10,777 nt of DNA from CAYPOY01 sp964412395 (lineage in GTDB: Bacteria > Chloroflexota > Anaerolineae > B4-G1): the NCBI GenBank assembly GCA_964412395.1, contig CAYPOY010000165.1, positions 1-10,777 of the forward strand, written 5' to 3'. The notes under the pieces are model-generated. The model saw nothing but the letters and a program-made list of their open reading frames with translations. It made no database searches and was not told the DNA's origin. Both the position numbers and the translations under genes were made by a program. Below are positions 1 through 6,908 of the stretch, piece by piece; position 1 is the first letter of the stretch; the number at the start of each line of letters is the position of its first letter.

Positions 1-1632
1 ATCGCGCCTTACCTGCTGCGCCGCGTGCGTGAGGAGGTGCTGCTCGACCTCCCGGAGCGCATTGACAGCAATTTCTTCGTCGAGATGACCGGCCCCCAGT
101 GGAAGGCCTACGAGGAATATGAGCAAAGGGTCGCCAAGTTGATGGCGCAAGCCCACCGCCGCCCGCTCACGCCGGAGCAGCACCAGATTCTCCTGGGGTG
201 TCTGGTCAAAATGCGCCTGATTTGCAACGCTCTGGCGCTCCACGATCCGGAGATCAAACCCCAGGACCGCGAGAAGACCGCCCCTAAGCTGCGCGAACTG
301 CGCGAGATCCTCGACGAGGAGGTCGCTAGCAACGGCCACAAGGCCATCCTCTTTAGCCAGTGGAGCAAGATGCTCGCGCTGACCGAGCCAGCGCTGGAAA
401 AGCTCAATCTGGGCTGGGTCAAACTCACCGGTGACGTGCCCACCCCCAAGCGCGGTGCGCTCATTGAGCAATTCTTTGAGGATCCCCAGTGCAAAGTGTT
501 CCTCTCCACCGACGCCGGCGGCGTAGGGCTGAACCTGCAGGCTGCCAGCATGGTGGTCAACCTCGACTTGCCCTGGAACCCGGCCGTGCTCGCCCAGCGC
601 ATCGCCCGCGCCCACCGTCACGGCCAGTTGCACACCGTCAACGTCGTCAACCTGATCGCCAAAGGTACCATCGAGGAGCGTATGCTCGACACGCTGGCTG
701 CCAAGCGAGCCGTCTTCGACGCGGCGCTCAATGAGGACAGCACTGTCACCGACCTCTCGTTCAAGGATGCGGGCCAGGGTGTGTTGCAGCGGCTCGAAGT
801 GCTGCTGGGTGCCCAGGAGGCGATCAAGCCGGAACTGGTGCTCGAACCCACCGCCGTCGCGCCTGAGGCAAAACCAGAGCTCGTACCCACGCCCACGCTG
901 CAGGGCTTCGCCGACCTGCTGGTGGGGCACTACCCGGGCCGTGTTCTCCTGGTGCGGCAGGCTCCGCAACTCCCCGGTGCCCCCGCCGATGGTAACGTCC
1001 TCGTCGTCGTGGACCGCGAACCGGCCAAACTGCGCCCCAGGGTCGAAGTGCTGCTCAATGAACACTACGGCGACTTCCCGACGCCAGGTTTGTTGTTGAT
1101 GGAGCAGGAGGGCTACCGGACGCTATCTGCCCTCACCGGTGGGGTGATAGAGCAGACGGCCGAGGCCGCCACTGTTTACCAGGCCCCGGCCATCCCTGCA
1201 CCAACCCGCGACGACGAGCGCAAGGCGTTGGAAAAGCGGCTGCACCGTGCCAACAAGGGTTTCGACACGGCCGACAAGCGGCTCAAACTGGCGTCCGTTG
1301 TGTTACAGGGTGGCTTCCCGGAGGAGGTGATGCGTCCTGTGCGCCAGGCGTTGGGATGGGCGCTGAGTACGCACATCTCGCTCGTCAAGGACAAAGACCC
1401 CGGAGAAGCACTGCCCTCCCCGCGCTTGGTAGAGGCGGAACTGGTCGCCCCTGGTCGCATCCCCACCGACCTGGCCGCTCGCGTGGATCGCGTTCGTGTC
1501 CTCACCGCCCCACCGGCCGAGGACGAAGAGGAAGCCCCACCTCCCAGCGTCGAAGCTGCTGAAGGGTTCATCGTCACCATCCAGGAGTTGATTGACCTGG
1601 GGCGGGAGTTGGCTGCACGGGAGGGGTTGTAG
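1..1632 (+). CDS. SNF2-family DNA helicase/ATPase, C-terminal part (5' end outside window)
   Basis: The reading frame is open from base 1, so the GTG at 25 is internal and not the start; 543 codons are present. The first residues (PYLLRRVREEVL) match the segment joining the two RecA-like lobes of SNF2 enzymes. The helicase C lobe follows: KAILFSQWSKM at about nt 340, STDAGGVGLNLQAAS (motif V) at about 505 and QRIARAHRHGQ (motif VI, arginine fingers) at about 595. Known family role: ATP-driven double-stranded DNA translocation or remodelling; the Walker A half is missing here only because of the window edge. After about nt 760 comes a non-helicase extension of some 290 residues: a linker, an alpha/beta-looking stretch with NVLVVVDREP at about 994, a helical stretch at about 1220-1510 that weakly resembles a HEPN-type bundle, then an acidic proline-rich linker. 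The extension's role is unknown. The gene ends at TAG, 70 bp before the next gene. The family call is secure; the extension reading is weak. Confidence 0.93.
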   Translation: MAPYLLRRVREEVLLDLPERIDSNFFVEMTGPQWKAYEEYEQRVAKLMAQAHRRPLTPEQHQILLGCLVKMRLICNALALHDPEIKPQDREKTAPKLRELREILDEEVASNGHKAILFSQWSKMLALTEPALEKLNLGWVKLTGDVPTPKRGALIEQFFEDPQCKVFLSTDAGGVGLNLQAASMVVNLDLPWNPAVLAQRIARAHRHGQLHTVNVVNLIAKGTIEERMLDTLAAKRAVFDAALNEDSTVTDLSFKDAGQGVLQRLEVLLGAQEAIKPELVLEPTAVAPEAKPELVPTPTLQGFADLLVGHYPGRVLLVRQAPQLPGAPADGNVLVVVDREPAKLRPRVEVLLNEHYGDFPTPGLLLMEQEGYRTLSALTGGVIEQTAEAATVYQAPAIPAPTRDDERKALEKRLHRANKGFDTADKRLKLASVVLQGGFPEEVMRPVRQALGWALSTHISLVKDKDPGEALPSPRLVEAELVAPGRIPTDLAARVDRVRVLTAPPAEDEEEAPPPSVEAAEGFIVTIQELIDLGRELAAREGL

Positions 1633-1702
1633 GAAATGAACAATGACCTGGAGCGGTAGATAGTGGCGGAGGTGGAATTGTGAGAATTAGGAGGTATGGG
1701 TG

Positions 1703-1954
1703 ATGAACGAGCGTCGAGACGACAACCATGTGGAACTGATTTCAGAGATGATGGCTCACTACCCCGATGAGTGGATTTTCTTCGAGGTGGTGGAGGACGA
1801 CGAGTACGAGCAGCCGTACAAAGGGCGGCTGATTGCCCACAGCCCAGATAGAGAAGAAATTGACAGGATAGCCTTGGAGAGAAGGGATGTATACCATTTT
1901 GCTGTGTGGTATACAGGGCGGCTAGTGCCGGAAGGGGAACTGGTGCTGTTATGA
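1703..1954 (+). CDS. Small acidic DUF5678-like protein, partner of retropepsin-like protease
   Basis: This gene encodes 83 aa. I chose ATG 1703 because AGGAGG at 1689-1694 lies 8 nt upstream; GTG 1700 is in frame and would add one residue. The protein is acidic, with no signal peptide or membrane segment. It has HYPDEWIFFEVVEDDE near residue 18, then KGRLIAHSPDREEID, and ends in a short beta-rich tail. The layout (Tyr, Trp, a beta strand, then a G-x-x-IAHS strand and a helix) resembles DUF5678-type small proteins; this is recognition by pattern, not a search. Its stop overlaps the next start as ATGA (1951-1954), so it is very probably translationally coupled to the aspartic protease. Its function is unknown; a substrate, inhibitor or adaptor of the protease is conceivable. 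Confidence 0.75.
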   Translation: MNERRDDNHVELISEMMAHYPDEWIFFEVVEDDEYEQPYKGRLIAHSPDREEIDRIALERRDVYHFAVWYTGRLVPEGELVLL

Positions 1955-2349
1955 ATTCTGCAGAACGCTTTCCCCTCGTAGGGCTGGCCCAAGGAATGGT
2001 GCTTGTTGTGGGTGATTTTTATAGCACTGGGTGGCGAATGCGGGCAATCCTGCTCTTGGATACCGGTTCCTCCATCACTGCCCTGACGCCAAAGGCGATT
2101 CGCAAGTTAGGCCTCGACCCGCAGAAACCTCACGTGGTGCGGAGAACACACGTCTGGGGAGGCACCCAGGAAACGCCCATCCTGGTCGTACCCTGGGTGC
2201 GGGTCTTTGGCCAGGAGGTCAGTGGCCTGGAGGTGGCATGCGGCGACCTGCCGCCGGCTCTCAAGATAGATGGCGTCCTGGGACTCAACTTTCTGCGCTA
2301 TTTCGACCTGCGCGTCAACTTCCGTGAGGAATACCTTGAACTGCGATAG
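1951..2349 (+). CDS. Retropepsin-like (clan AA) aspartic protease, single domain
   Basis: The protein has 132 aa. ATG 1951 overlaps the previous stop by 4 nt; an in-frame start at 1906 lies inside the previous gene and is less likely. The catalytic motif is ILLLDTGSS with Asp37, and the second hallmark of the fold, a hydrophobic-hydrophobic-Gly stretch (DGVLGLNFLR), lies near residue 108. Single-domain retropepsins work as homodimers, each subunit giving one Asp; that is family knowledge, not seen here. No signal peptide or transmembrane helix is evident, which suggests a cytoplasmic enzyme. It sits between a small acidic protein and a nucleotidyltransferase in an overlapping cluster. Substrate unknown. 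All expected motifs are present, so it looks intact. Confidence 0.85.
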   Translation: MNSAERFPLVGLAQGMVLVVGDFYSTGWRMRAILLLDTGSSITALTPKAIRKLGLDPQKPHVVRRTHVWGGTQETPILVVPWVRVFGQEVSGLEVACGDLPPALKIDGVLGLNFLRYFDLRVNFREEYLELR

Positions 2350-2770
2350 CGGGCCTCCTGCCCACTTCAAACCGCCGCCAAACTATCCTCTCTGGTCATC
2401 GGTGGAGTGTTTCGTCGAGCAGGTACGACGGCTGGACCCTCTGTTGGTACTGCTCTTCGGCTCGGTGGCCACCGGTGAGTTCACGCAATATAGCGACGCC
2501 GATGTGCTGGTGGTCTTTGAGCACCCGGTGGATTGGGAGACGGTCTACGCCTGTAGTGACGGCATCGTCCAGCCAGTGGTGAAGACGCGAGACGAGTTGA
2601 TTGCACAGATCGCTGCCGGCGCGCCTTTCCTTTGCGAGACCGTCGAGGAAGGCCGGGTGCTCTTCGATGCCAACGGTGTGTACGAGCGACTGTGCCGCCA
2701 CGTCATCGCCGCCCGCGAGCGTTGGGGGCTGGAACGGACTCCCGATGGCTGGCGTTGGACTGCTGAGTGA
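2336..2770 (+). CDS. Minimal nucleotidyltransferase (MNT, DNA polymerase beta-like fold)
   Basis: The core is LLFGSVATGEFTQYSDADVLVV, i.e. the GSx10DxD signature of minimal nucleotidyltransferases, with Gly42-Ser43 and Asp54/Asp56 counted from TTG 2336. The start is uncertain. TTG 2336 overlaps the protease gene by 14 nt and has GAGGA at 2326-2330, 5 nt upstream (144 aa). GTG 2402 gives 122 aa and still keeps the fold. The ATG at 2270 is deep inside the protease gene and is unlikely. Where many MNTs have a third acidic residue (a V-D-hydrophobic strand) this protein reads IVQPVVKTRDEL, so the third metal ligand may be absent. MNTs often pair with HEPN proteins as antitoxins; no HEPN gene directly follows, but one lies two genes downstream. 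Activity cannot be judged from sequence. Confidence 0.8.
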   Translation: MNCDSGPPAHFKPPPNYPLWSSVECFVEQVRRLDPLLVLLFGSVATGEFTQYSDADVLVVFEHPVDWETVYACSDGIVQPVVKTRDELIAQIAAGAPFLCETVEEGRVLFDANGVYERLCRHVIAARERWGLERTPDGWRWTAE

Positions 2771-2799
2771 GGCGTGTTCGAGTGCCAAGTCGCTGTCGT

Positions 2800-2828
2800 T
2801 TGTGTGAGGGTTGCTGTTGTGTTACAAT
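2800..2828 (+). promoter_or_regulatory. Candidate sigma70-type promoter for the MNT/HEPN pair
   Basis: TTGTGT (2800-2805), a 17-bp spacer and TACAAT (2823-2828) lie 42 bp upstream of the ATG at 2870. The -10 box matches 5 of 6 consensus bases; the -35 box matches only 3. It sits in the 99-bp gap between two nucleotidyltransferase genes, where an independent toxin-antitoxin promoter would be expected. Confidence 0.4.
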
Positions 2829-2869
2829 TGAGCAAACGAGTGACTGTGTGTTTGAGGAGGAGAAAGCGC

Positions 2870-3250
2870 ATGTCTACTGCTCTACAAGTGAGCCCGAAAG
2901 CGATGGCTGTGTATCGAGCCACCGCACGACGCCGGTGGGAAGAAGAGCAACAGGCGTTAGCGCGACGCCGGGAGCGCGCCTGGCAAGTAGCACACCGTGC
3001 TGTGGCATTGTTGAAAGAACAGTTCGGCGCTACGCAGGTGGCGGCTTTCGGGTCACTGGTTCACGGCTTTTGGTTTTCCAGAACATCGGACATAGACCTG
3101 GCCACGTGGGGCTTGAAATCCGACGACTATTTTGTTGCCGTGGCCAAGTTACAGGACATTTCACCCGAGTTCAAGATCGACCTGGTCGCCGTGGAGCACT
3201 GTAGGCCGGCGCTGCGCGAGGCCATCGTTCGAGAGGGGAAGCCGCTATGA
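2870..3250 (+). CDS. MNT-type nucleotidyltransferase, probable antitoxin of HEPN/MNT pair
   Basis: The protein has 126 aa. The start at ATG 2870 is favoured because AGGAGG at 2855-2860 is 9 nt upstream; the longer frame from 2774 would begin with an odd Val/Cys/Arg-rich stretch and run through the candidate promoter. After an Arg/Glu-rich helix (residues 15-50) comes AAFGSLVHGFWFSRTSDIDLATW, with Gly61-Ser62 and Asp74/Asp76; Asp104 in FKIDLV fits the third metal-binding acid. All three acidic ligands are therefore visible, unlike in the upstream MNT. In characterised HEPN/MNT systems the MNT enzyme neutralises the HEPN RNase by adenylylating it; this gene overlaps a HEPN gene by 4 nt (ATGA), which supports the same role. 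Spacing between GS and DxD is 11 rather than 10. Confidence 0.85.
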   Translation: MSTALQVSPKAMAVYRATARRRWEEEQQALARRRERAWQVAHRAVALLKEQFGATQVAAFGSLVHGFWFSRTSDIDLATWGLKSDDYFVAVAKLQDISPEFKIDLVAVEHCRPALREAIVREGKPL

Positions 3251-3729
3251 AGGAAATCTATCGAGCCACCGCCGGGCGTATTCGCACAGAGTTACAAGAT
3301 TTGGCACGGGTAGTCGAACGCGCCACGCGTATCTGGCAGCAGGCTATGGTGTCCACCGACGACTATTACGTGGACGCGACGGCTCTCAATTTGCACGGTT
3401 TTTACGCGGGAATAGAGCGGGTGCTAGAGATCATCGCAGACGGAATAGACCGGGTCAAGCCCTCAGGCCCGCGTTGGCATCAGGAATTACTACGCCAGAT
3501 GGCGGCCGAGATTCCGGGCGTCAGGCCGCCCGTGTTGAGCCTGGAGACGCGAGATCGGTTGGATCGGTATCGGGGTTTCCGACACGTCGTGCGGAATGTG
3601 TACACGTTCAACTTTGACGTGGGGCAGATTGAGGTACTGATCAAGCAACTGTCCTCCACGCTGGAGCAGGTATCTCGAGATCTGTTGGGCTTTGCCGATT
3701 TTCTGGAACAACTGGCAGAGGGGGACTGA
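3247..3729 (+). CDS. HEPN-domain protein, HepT-like probable toxin RNase
   Basis: This 160-aa, mainly helical protein starts at an ATG that overlaps the MNT stop (ATGA), so the two are translated together. The diagnostic segment is DRYRGFRHVVRNVYTFNFD (residues 106-124), matching the Rx4-6H motif of HEPN RNases (Arg107/His113), with Tyr119 close to the Tyr that MNT partners modify in studied systems. The pattern FRHxxRxxY is that of the HepT-like subgroup. HEPN toxins cleave RNA as dimers; activity here is inferred from family and context. The gene ends with two stop codons nearly in tandem (TGA then TAA). No terminator is visible just after it. Confidence 0.82.
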   Translation: MKEIYRATAGRIRTELQDLARVVERATRIWQQAMVSTDDYYVDATALNLHGFYAGIERVLEIIADGIDRVKPSGPRWHQELLRQMAAEIPGVRPPVLSLETRDRLDRYRGFRHVVRNVYTFNFDVGQIEVLIKQLSSTLEQVSRDLLGFADFLEQLAEGD

Positions 3730-3783
3730 TAAGAAAAAAGGCAAAATCCGTGAAAATGGATAGTGTGCTAGAATTATCTCGAT

Positions 3784-3795
3784 TGTCCATGGACA
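3784..3795. repeat. Perfect 12-bp palindrome TGTCCATGGACA
   Basis: The dyad is exact with no spacer, in non-coding DNA about 95 bp upstream of the extended -10 box. It could be an operator half of a regulator system or chance. It differs in sequence from the second palindrome at 4013-4024. Confidence 0.5.
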
Positions 3796-3888
3796 CCACC
3801 GTGGTTTCCCCCCTCGTCTGTTTCTCCGTCCGTGGTTCTCCTGTTTCCATATCGTAACGTTATTGTAACCCAATAGAGCCAAGCCTCG

Positions 3889-3897
3889 TGCTATAAT
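3889..3897 (+). promoter_or_regulatory. Extended -10 promoter TGCTATAAT
   Basis: A perfect TATAAT at 3892-3897 is preceded by TGn, the extended -10 element that can replace a -35 box. No good -35 lies 16-18 bp upstream; TTGTAA at 3863-3868 is 23 bp away. It is the best candidate promoter for the surface-protein genes starting at 4237, 340 bp downstream. Confidence 0.5.
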
Positions 3898-3965
3898 GCT
3901 TAGTGTGGCAACCAACCCAACAGGGGTGGGGAAGCGGTTTTCGGTCTCGGAAGGAGGGGTGTAGC

Positions 3966-4016
3966 GTGACTGGCTGCCATTTACCGAACTTCCTGTATCC
4001 ACTAGCAGATAATTGA
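3966..4016 (+). CDS. Possible 16-aa leader peptide
   Basis: GTG 3966 is preceded, 8 nt away, by a strong ribosome-binding site (GGAAGGAGG, 3949-3957). The frame encodes MTGCHLPNFLYPLADN and stops at TGA 4014-4016, inside the palindrome at 4013-4024. A CTTCC at 3989-3993 could pair with GGAAG of the ribosome-binding site. The good ribosome-binding site is the only real evidence for translation; the peptide resembles nothing I know. Confidence 0.25.
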   Translation: MTGCHLPNFLYPLADN

Positions 4017-4024
4017 CGCGTCAA
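4013..4024. repeat. Perfect 12-bp palindrome TTGACGCGTCAA
   Basis: An exact dyad in the leader upstream of the surface-protein operon. Its left half begins TTGACG, like a -35 box, but no -10 sequence follows at 17 bp. A dimeric regulator site is plausible; it would lie downstream of the extended -10 promoter, a position suited to repression or roadblock. Confidence 0.5.
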
Positions 4025-4236
4025 GGGGGGCTTGGCTCTCGTCTTGGCGTGTTTTTGTTTTTGCGCCAGAAGCCCTGACGGGCGAGTTGTTCCCCACAGG
4101 ACGAGTGGCTTGGCTCACCATGCACTGGCATCACCGACCGAATCCTGCTCGCCGCTTCGCCATAAATGGGACTTGGCCAACGTGCTGCCTGAGCTAGCGA
4201 GATTCACCCGCTGCACAATCAAGGAGGAGAAGAGCT

Positions 4237-6111
4237 ATGAAAGCGCAACAGTTGATTTTGTCAAGGTTCATCGTGTCTATTGCCTGGCTGTTGGCCCTTG
4301 TACTCGGCGGTGCTGTGCCCACAGCGGCCCAATCGCGGCTGGTTGCTCCAGCCGCGCCTGCCCTGGGCGAAGCCGAAGGGTCAGCCCCCGCCACCGGCCA
4401 CGCCCAGGTTACGGCTGCACTGCAAGGCGCACCTGTGATGTTCATTGAGTCCATTGAAAACGGGAACGAGAACGGGAACGCTAGTCGGTTTGACGCAAGT
4501 GCCCGCTTGCGTGGATACGACGGGGGCGATGGCACGGTGGATCAAGTCGTCGTGCTGCAAAACACTGATAGCCCCCAGGGCGTGAGTATTACCAAGACGG
4601 TCATGCCCATGGGCCAGGTAGCGTATGGCGACGAACTCACCTACACGTTAGTCATCTCGGCCGCTCCTGGCGCGCAGGTCGCGCTCTACGACCCGCTGGA
4701 AGGCACGACCTTTGCGCACTTCCTGGCACAGCCCACAGGCATTGAGCACGCTAACAGTGTCATCACCGGCACGCTGACGGTCACGCCCACTGACCAGATA
4801 ACGGTCAGCTTTGTCGCGCAGGTGGGCGTCCCTGACACAGTGGGCTGGACGGTCGCCGTCACCAACTGCGCCTGCGTTTATCCGGCTGGCGGGACCCTCG
4901 CCGACTGTGTTTGGTCGAATGAGGTGACGAACCCTGCATTGCGGTTCTGCAACATCTACCTGCCTCTCATCCTGCGCAAATATACGCCGCTACAGGCGGA
5001 TTTCACTGCCTGGCCGACCACTGGCGTGGCTCCGTTGACGGTGGTCTTCACCAATACTTCCACCGGGAATTTCAATACCAGCCTGTGGAGCTTGGGGGAC
5101 GGCAGCACCAGCACACAAACCCACCCAATCCATACCTACACAGCGACAGGGACATACACCGTCGCCCTGACGGTCAGCAAGATGGACGGAACGCTGATCC
5201 TACCAGGTAACACCTCTACCCTGACCCGCACCAATTACATCACTGTATCCGAATACAGTCCGCCACAGGCCCCAGGTGACCTGCAGGCCACTCCCATCAG
5301 TTTCAGTCAAATCCGGTTGGACTGGCAGGACAACTCATCCGATGAAACCGGCTTTACCATCTACGATGGAATAACAATGACGAACATCGAAGCTAACACA
5401 ATCTCATACACGGTCGGGGGTCTGGCGCCGGCGTCTTATCATTGTTTCCGCATCCGCGCTTTCAACGACCACGGCAACTCGAACTGGAGCGATTGGGCCT
5501 GCGCCACTACCTTCACGTGTACTGAGGGCATTGCCAACGGCGGCTTCGAGGATGACGGTGGCTGGGAGTTCCCGGTTACACCGTACCCCGCCACCTACAC
5601 CATGGCGATCACGCACACCGGCAGTCGGGCAGTGCGCACGGGCATCGTTGACCCGGCAGATAATCGCGAGAGCTTCTCTTCCGTTCAACAGACGGTAAGC
5701 ATCCCGGCGGACGTGGTCAGCGCGACGTTGCGTTTCTGGGTCTACCCCATCAGTGGAGAGCCGCCGTTGACCCCGACCGTTACAGTCCGCCCTTCGGCAG
5801 AGACTCTCCAGGATATGCTGAACCAAAGCTATGTGGATATGCAATACGTGTGGGTGTTGAACGAGGATGACGAGCCGCTCAGGTACCTGCTTTGGCGGCG
5901 GTCAGATGAGCAGCGGTGGACACTGTATGAGCATGATATGACGATACACGCCGGTCAGACGATCAAGCTGCGATTCGGATCTGTCAACAACGGAGCAGAC
6001 GGCGTCACAGCGATGTACGTGGACGACGTCTCGCTGGAGATCTGTGGCTCCGCCACCTGCACGCGGCTGGGCCAGGACCGATTTGGAACCGGTGTTTCGA
6101 AAATCCATTAG
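4237..6111 (+). CDS. Secreted multidomain surface protein (DUF11-like, PKD, FN3, C-terminal beta-sandwich)
   Basis: The protein has 624 aa; ATG 4237 has AAGGAGG at 4221-4227. A Sec signal peptide spans residues 1 to about 31 (hydrophobic IVSIAWLLALVLGG, likely cut near PTAAQS). Residues 116-232 look like a DUF11-type adhesin repeat (VSITKTVMPMGQVAYGDELTYTLVI), with several Cys at 211-238. NIYLPLILRKY at 239-249 is a motif typical of exported Chloroflexota proteins. A PKD domain lies at about 252-337 (WSLGDGSTSTQTHPIHTY), a fibronectin type III domain at about 343-426, and at 430-603 a beta-rich domain (NGGFEDDGGWEF to MYVDDVSLEIC) of the carbohydrate-binding/jelly-roll type. No catalytic motif is visible, so binding or adhesion is more likely than enzymatic activity. 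An Asn/Gly-rich imperfect repeat (ENGNENGN) sits at 74-81. It is followed 39 bp later by the LysM gene, probably in the same operon. Confidence 0.88.
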   Translation: MKAQQLILSRFIVSIAWLLALVLGGAVPTAAQSRLVAPAAPALGEAEGSAPATGHAQVTAALQGAPVMFIESIENGNENGNASRFDASARLRGYDGGDGTVDQVVVLQNTDSPQGVSITKTVMPMGQVAYGDELTYTLVISAAPGAQVALYDPLEGTTFAHFLAQPTGIEHANSVITGTLTVTPTDQITVSFVAQVGVPDTVGWTVAVTNCACVYPAGGTLADCVWSNEVTNPALRFCNIYLPLILRKYTPLQADFTAWPTTGVAPLTVVFTNTSTGNFNTSLWSLGDGSTSTQTHPIHTYTATGTYTVALTVSKMDGTLILPGNTSTLTRTNYITVSEYSPPQAPGDLQATPISFSQIRLDWQDNSSDETGFTIYDGITMTNIEANTISYTVGGLAPASYHCFRIRAFNDHGNSNWSDWACATTFTCTEGIANGGFEDDGGWEFPVTPYPATYTMAITHTGSRAVRTGIVDPADNRESFSSVQQTVSIPADVVSATLRFWVYPISGEPPLTPTVTVRPSAETLQDMLNQSYVDMQYVWVLNEDDEPLRYLLWRRSDEQRWTLYEHDMTIHAGQTIKLRFGSVNNGADGVTAMYVDDVSLEICGSATCTRLGQDRFGTGVSKIH

Positions 6112-6150
6112 ATTGGACTGAACAAGTTACTCAAGTAGGGAGGAAGTGAA

Positions 6151-6873
6151 ATGAATACACGTGAAGCAAGTTTCAAGTTTCGTGGGGCCGAGGCGCTGCC
6201 CGGGCTGTGGGCCAGACGCGCACAGATTGGCCGCGCGCTGCTCAGACAGTGGGCCCCCAAGGTCAGCAGTGTCGTGCTGGCACTGGTGCTGGCGGGCACG
6301 GTGACCGCGCTGGCTGCTGGCAGTGGGCTGGGCCCGGATCAGCTCGTTGCATCCTCGCCACTTCCGACGCCCACTCCCACCCCCATTCCGTCGAGCGGGT
6401 TTTACTATACGGTGCGCGCTGGCGACACCCTGTACAGCATCGCCTGGCGCTTCGGCACCACCGTCCAGGCCATCGTCCAGGCCAACGGCATCATCAACCC
6501 CAACCTGATTTTCTACGGGCAGGTGCTTTGGATACCATCTGGCAGCGGAGGGCCGACCGGCTCAACCATCTATATCGTCCAGCGGGGCGATACGCTCTAT
6601 TCTATCGCCCGGCGCTTTGGGACGACTTACCAGGCATTGGCAGCCCTGAATGGCCTGCGCAGCCCCTACACCATTTACGTCGGGCAGCGGCTCATCATCT
6701 CCGGATCCGGCACGCTGCCCCCCCCATCTTCAAGGGTCTACATCGTCCAGCGAGGCGACACACTCTGGGCCATCGCCCTGCGTTACGGTACTACGCCCTG
6801 GGCCATAGCCGCCGTCAACGGTCTGCGGAACATAAACCTCATATACGTCGGGCAGCGGCTAATCATACCGTAG
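6151..6873 (+). CDS. Triple-LysM peptidoglycan-binding protein with N-terminal membrane anchor/signal
   Basis: This 240-aa protein has GGGAGGAAG at 6138-6146 just before ATG 6151. A cytoplasmic-looking basic N terminus of about 37 residues precedes a hydrophobic segment (VVLALVLAGTVTALAA, 41-56), which acts as signal or anchor. A PTPTPTPIP linker (72-80) leads to three LysM repeats at about 85-129, 140-183 and 196-240. Each has the (R)GDTLxxIAxRxGTT core and ends in GQxLxIP or a close variant. Repeats 2 and 3 are more alike (YIVQRGDTL, YVGQRLII) than either is to repeat 1, suggesting recent duplication. LysM domains bind N-acetylglucosamine polymers such as peptidoglycan. No hydrolase domain is attached, so it probably binds or scaffolds at the cell wall, perhaps together with the upstream secreted protein. 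Confidence 0.93.
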   Translation: MNTREASFKFRGAEALPGLWARRAQIGRALLRQWAPKVSSVVLALVLAGTVTALAAGSGLGPDQLVASSPLPTPTPTPIPSSGFYYTVRAGDTLYSIAWRFGTTVQAIVQANGIINPNLIFYGQVLWIPSGSGGPTGSTIYIVQRGDTLYSIARRFGTTYQALAALNGLRSPYTIYVGQRLIISGSGTLPPPSSRVYIVQRGDTLWAIALRYGTTPWAIAAVNGLRNINLIYVGQRLIIP

Positions 6874-6908
6874 GGTCAAGCCTGGGGCTATTCAGCTCTC
6901 GCGTGCAA

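Larger units (their letters stand above)
3730..4236 (+). other. Intergenic/leader region between HEPN gene and surface-protein operon
   Basis: These 507 bp hold no convincing protein gene apart from a possible 16-codon ORF. They contain an A-rich start (AAGAAAAAAGG), a pyrimidine-rich stretch near 3806-3850, two perfect 12-bp palindromes, an 8-bp palindrome TAACGTTA at 3855-3862, and an extended -10 promoter. If transcription starts near 3904 the 5' leader would be about 330 nt, long enough for a regulatory RNA. I compared it by eye with c-di-GMP riboswitch sequence and saw no match. A frame from 4032 is only a shadow of the following gene. Confidence 0.6.

Noticed and set aside
1636..1683. 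ATG frame MNNDLER-stop-IVAEVEL-stop between the left helicase and the 83-aa gene
   Set aside because: It has an amber stop after 7 codons and no ribosome-binding site of note; it could be a decayed gene start but is too short to support.
3795..3805. ACCAC-C-GTGGT dyad next to the first palindrome
   Set aside because: Only 5 bp per arm with a 1-nt centre; chance is likely and it cannot form a stable RNA loop.
3490..4002. 170-codon open frame on the - strand
   Set aside because: Most of it is antisense to the HEPN gene and the leader; no recognisable domain or start signal.
4044..4068. TTGGCG...CGCCA around a T-rich loop as a possible terminator
   Set aside because: The stem is only 5 bp, the T-run lies in the loop and not after the stem, and it is inside a leader region.
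4032..4448. 138-codon open frame overlapping the surface-protein start
   Set aside because: Arg/Cys-rich translation that overlaps the signal-peptide gene in another frame; no ribosome-binding site.
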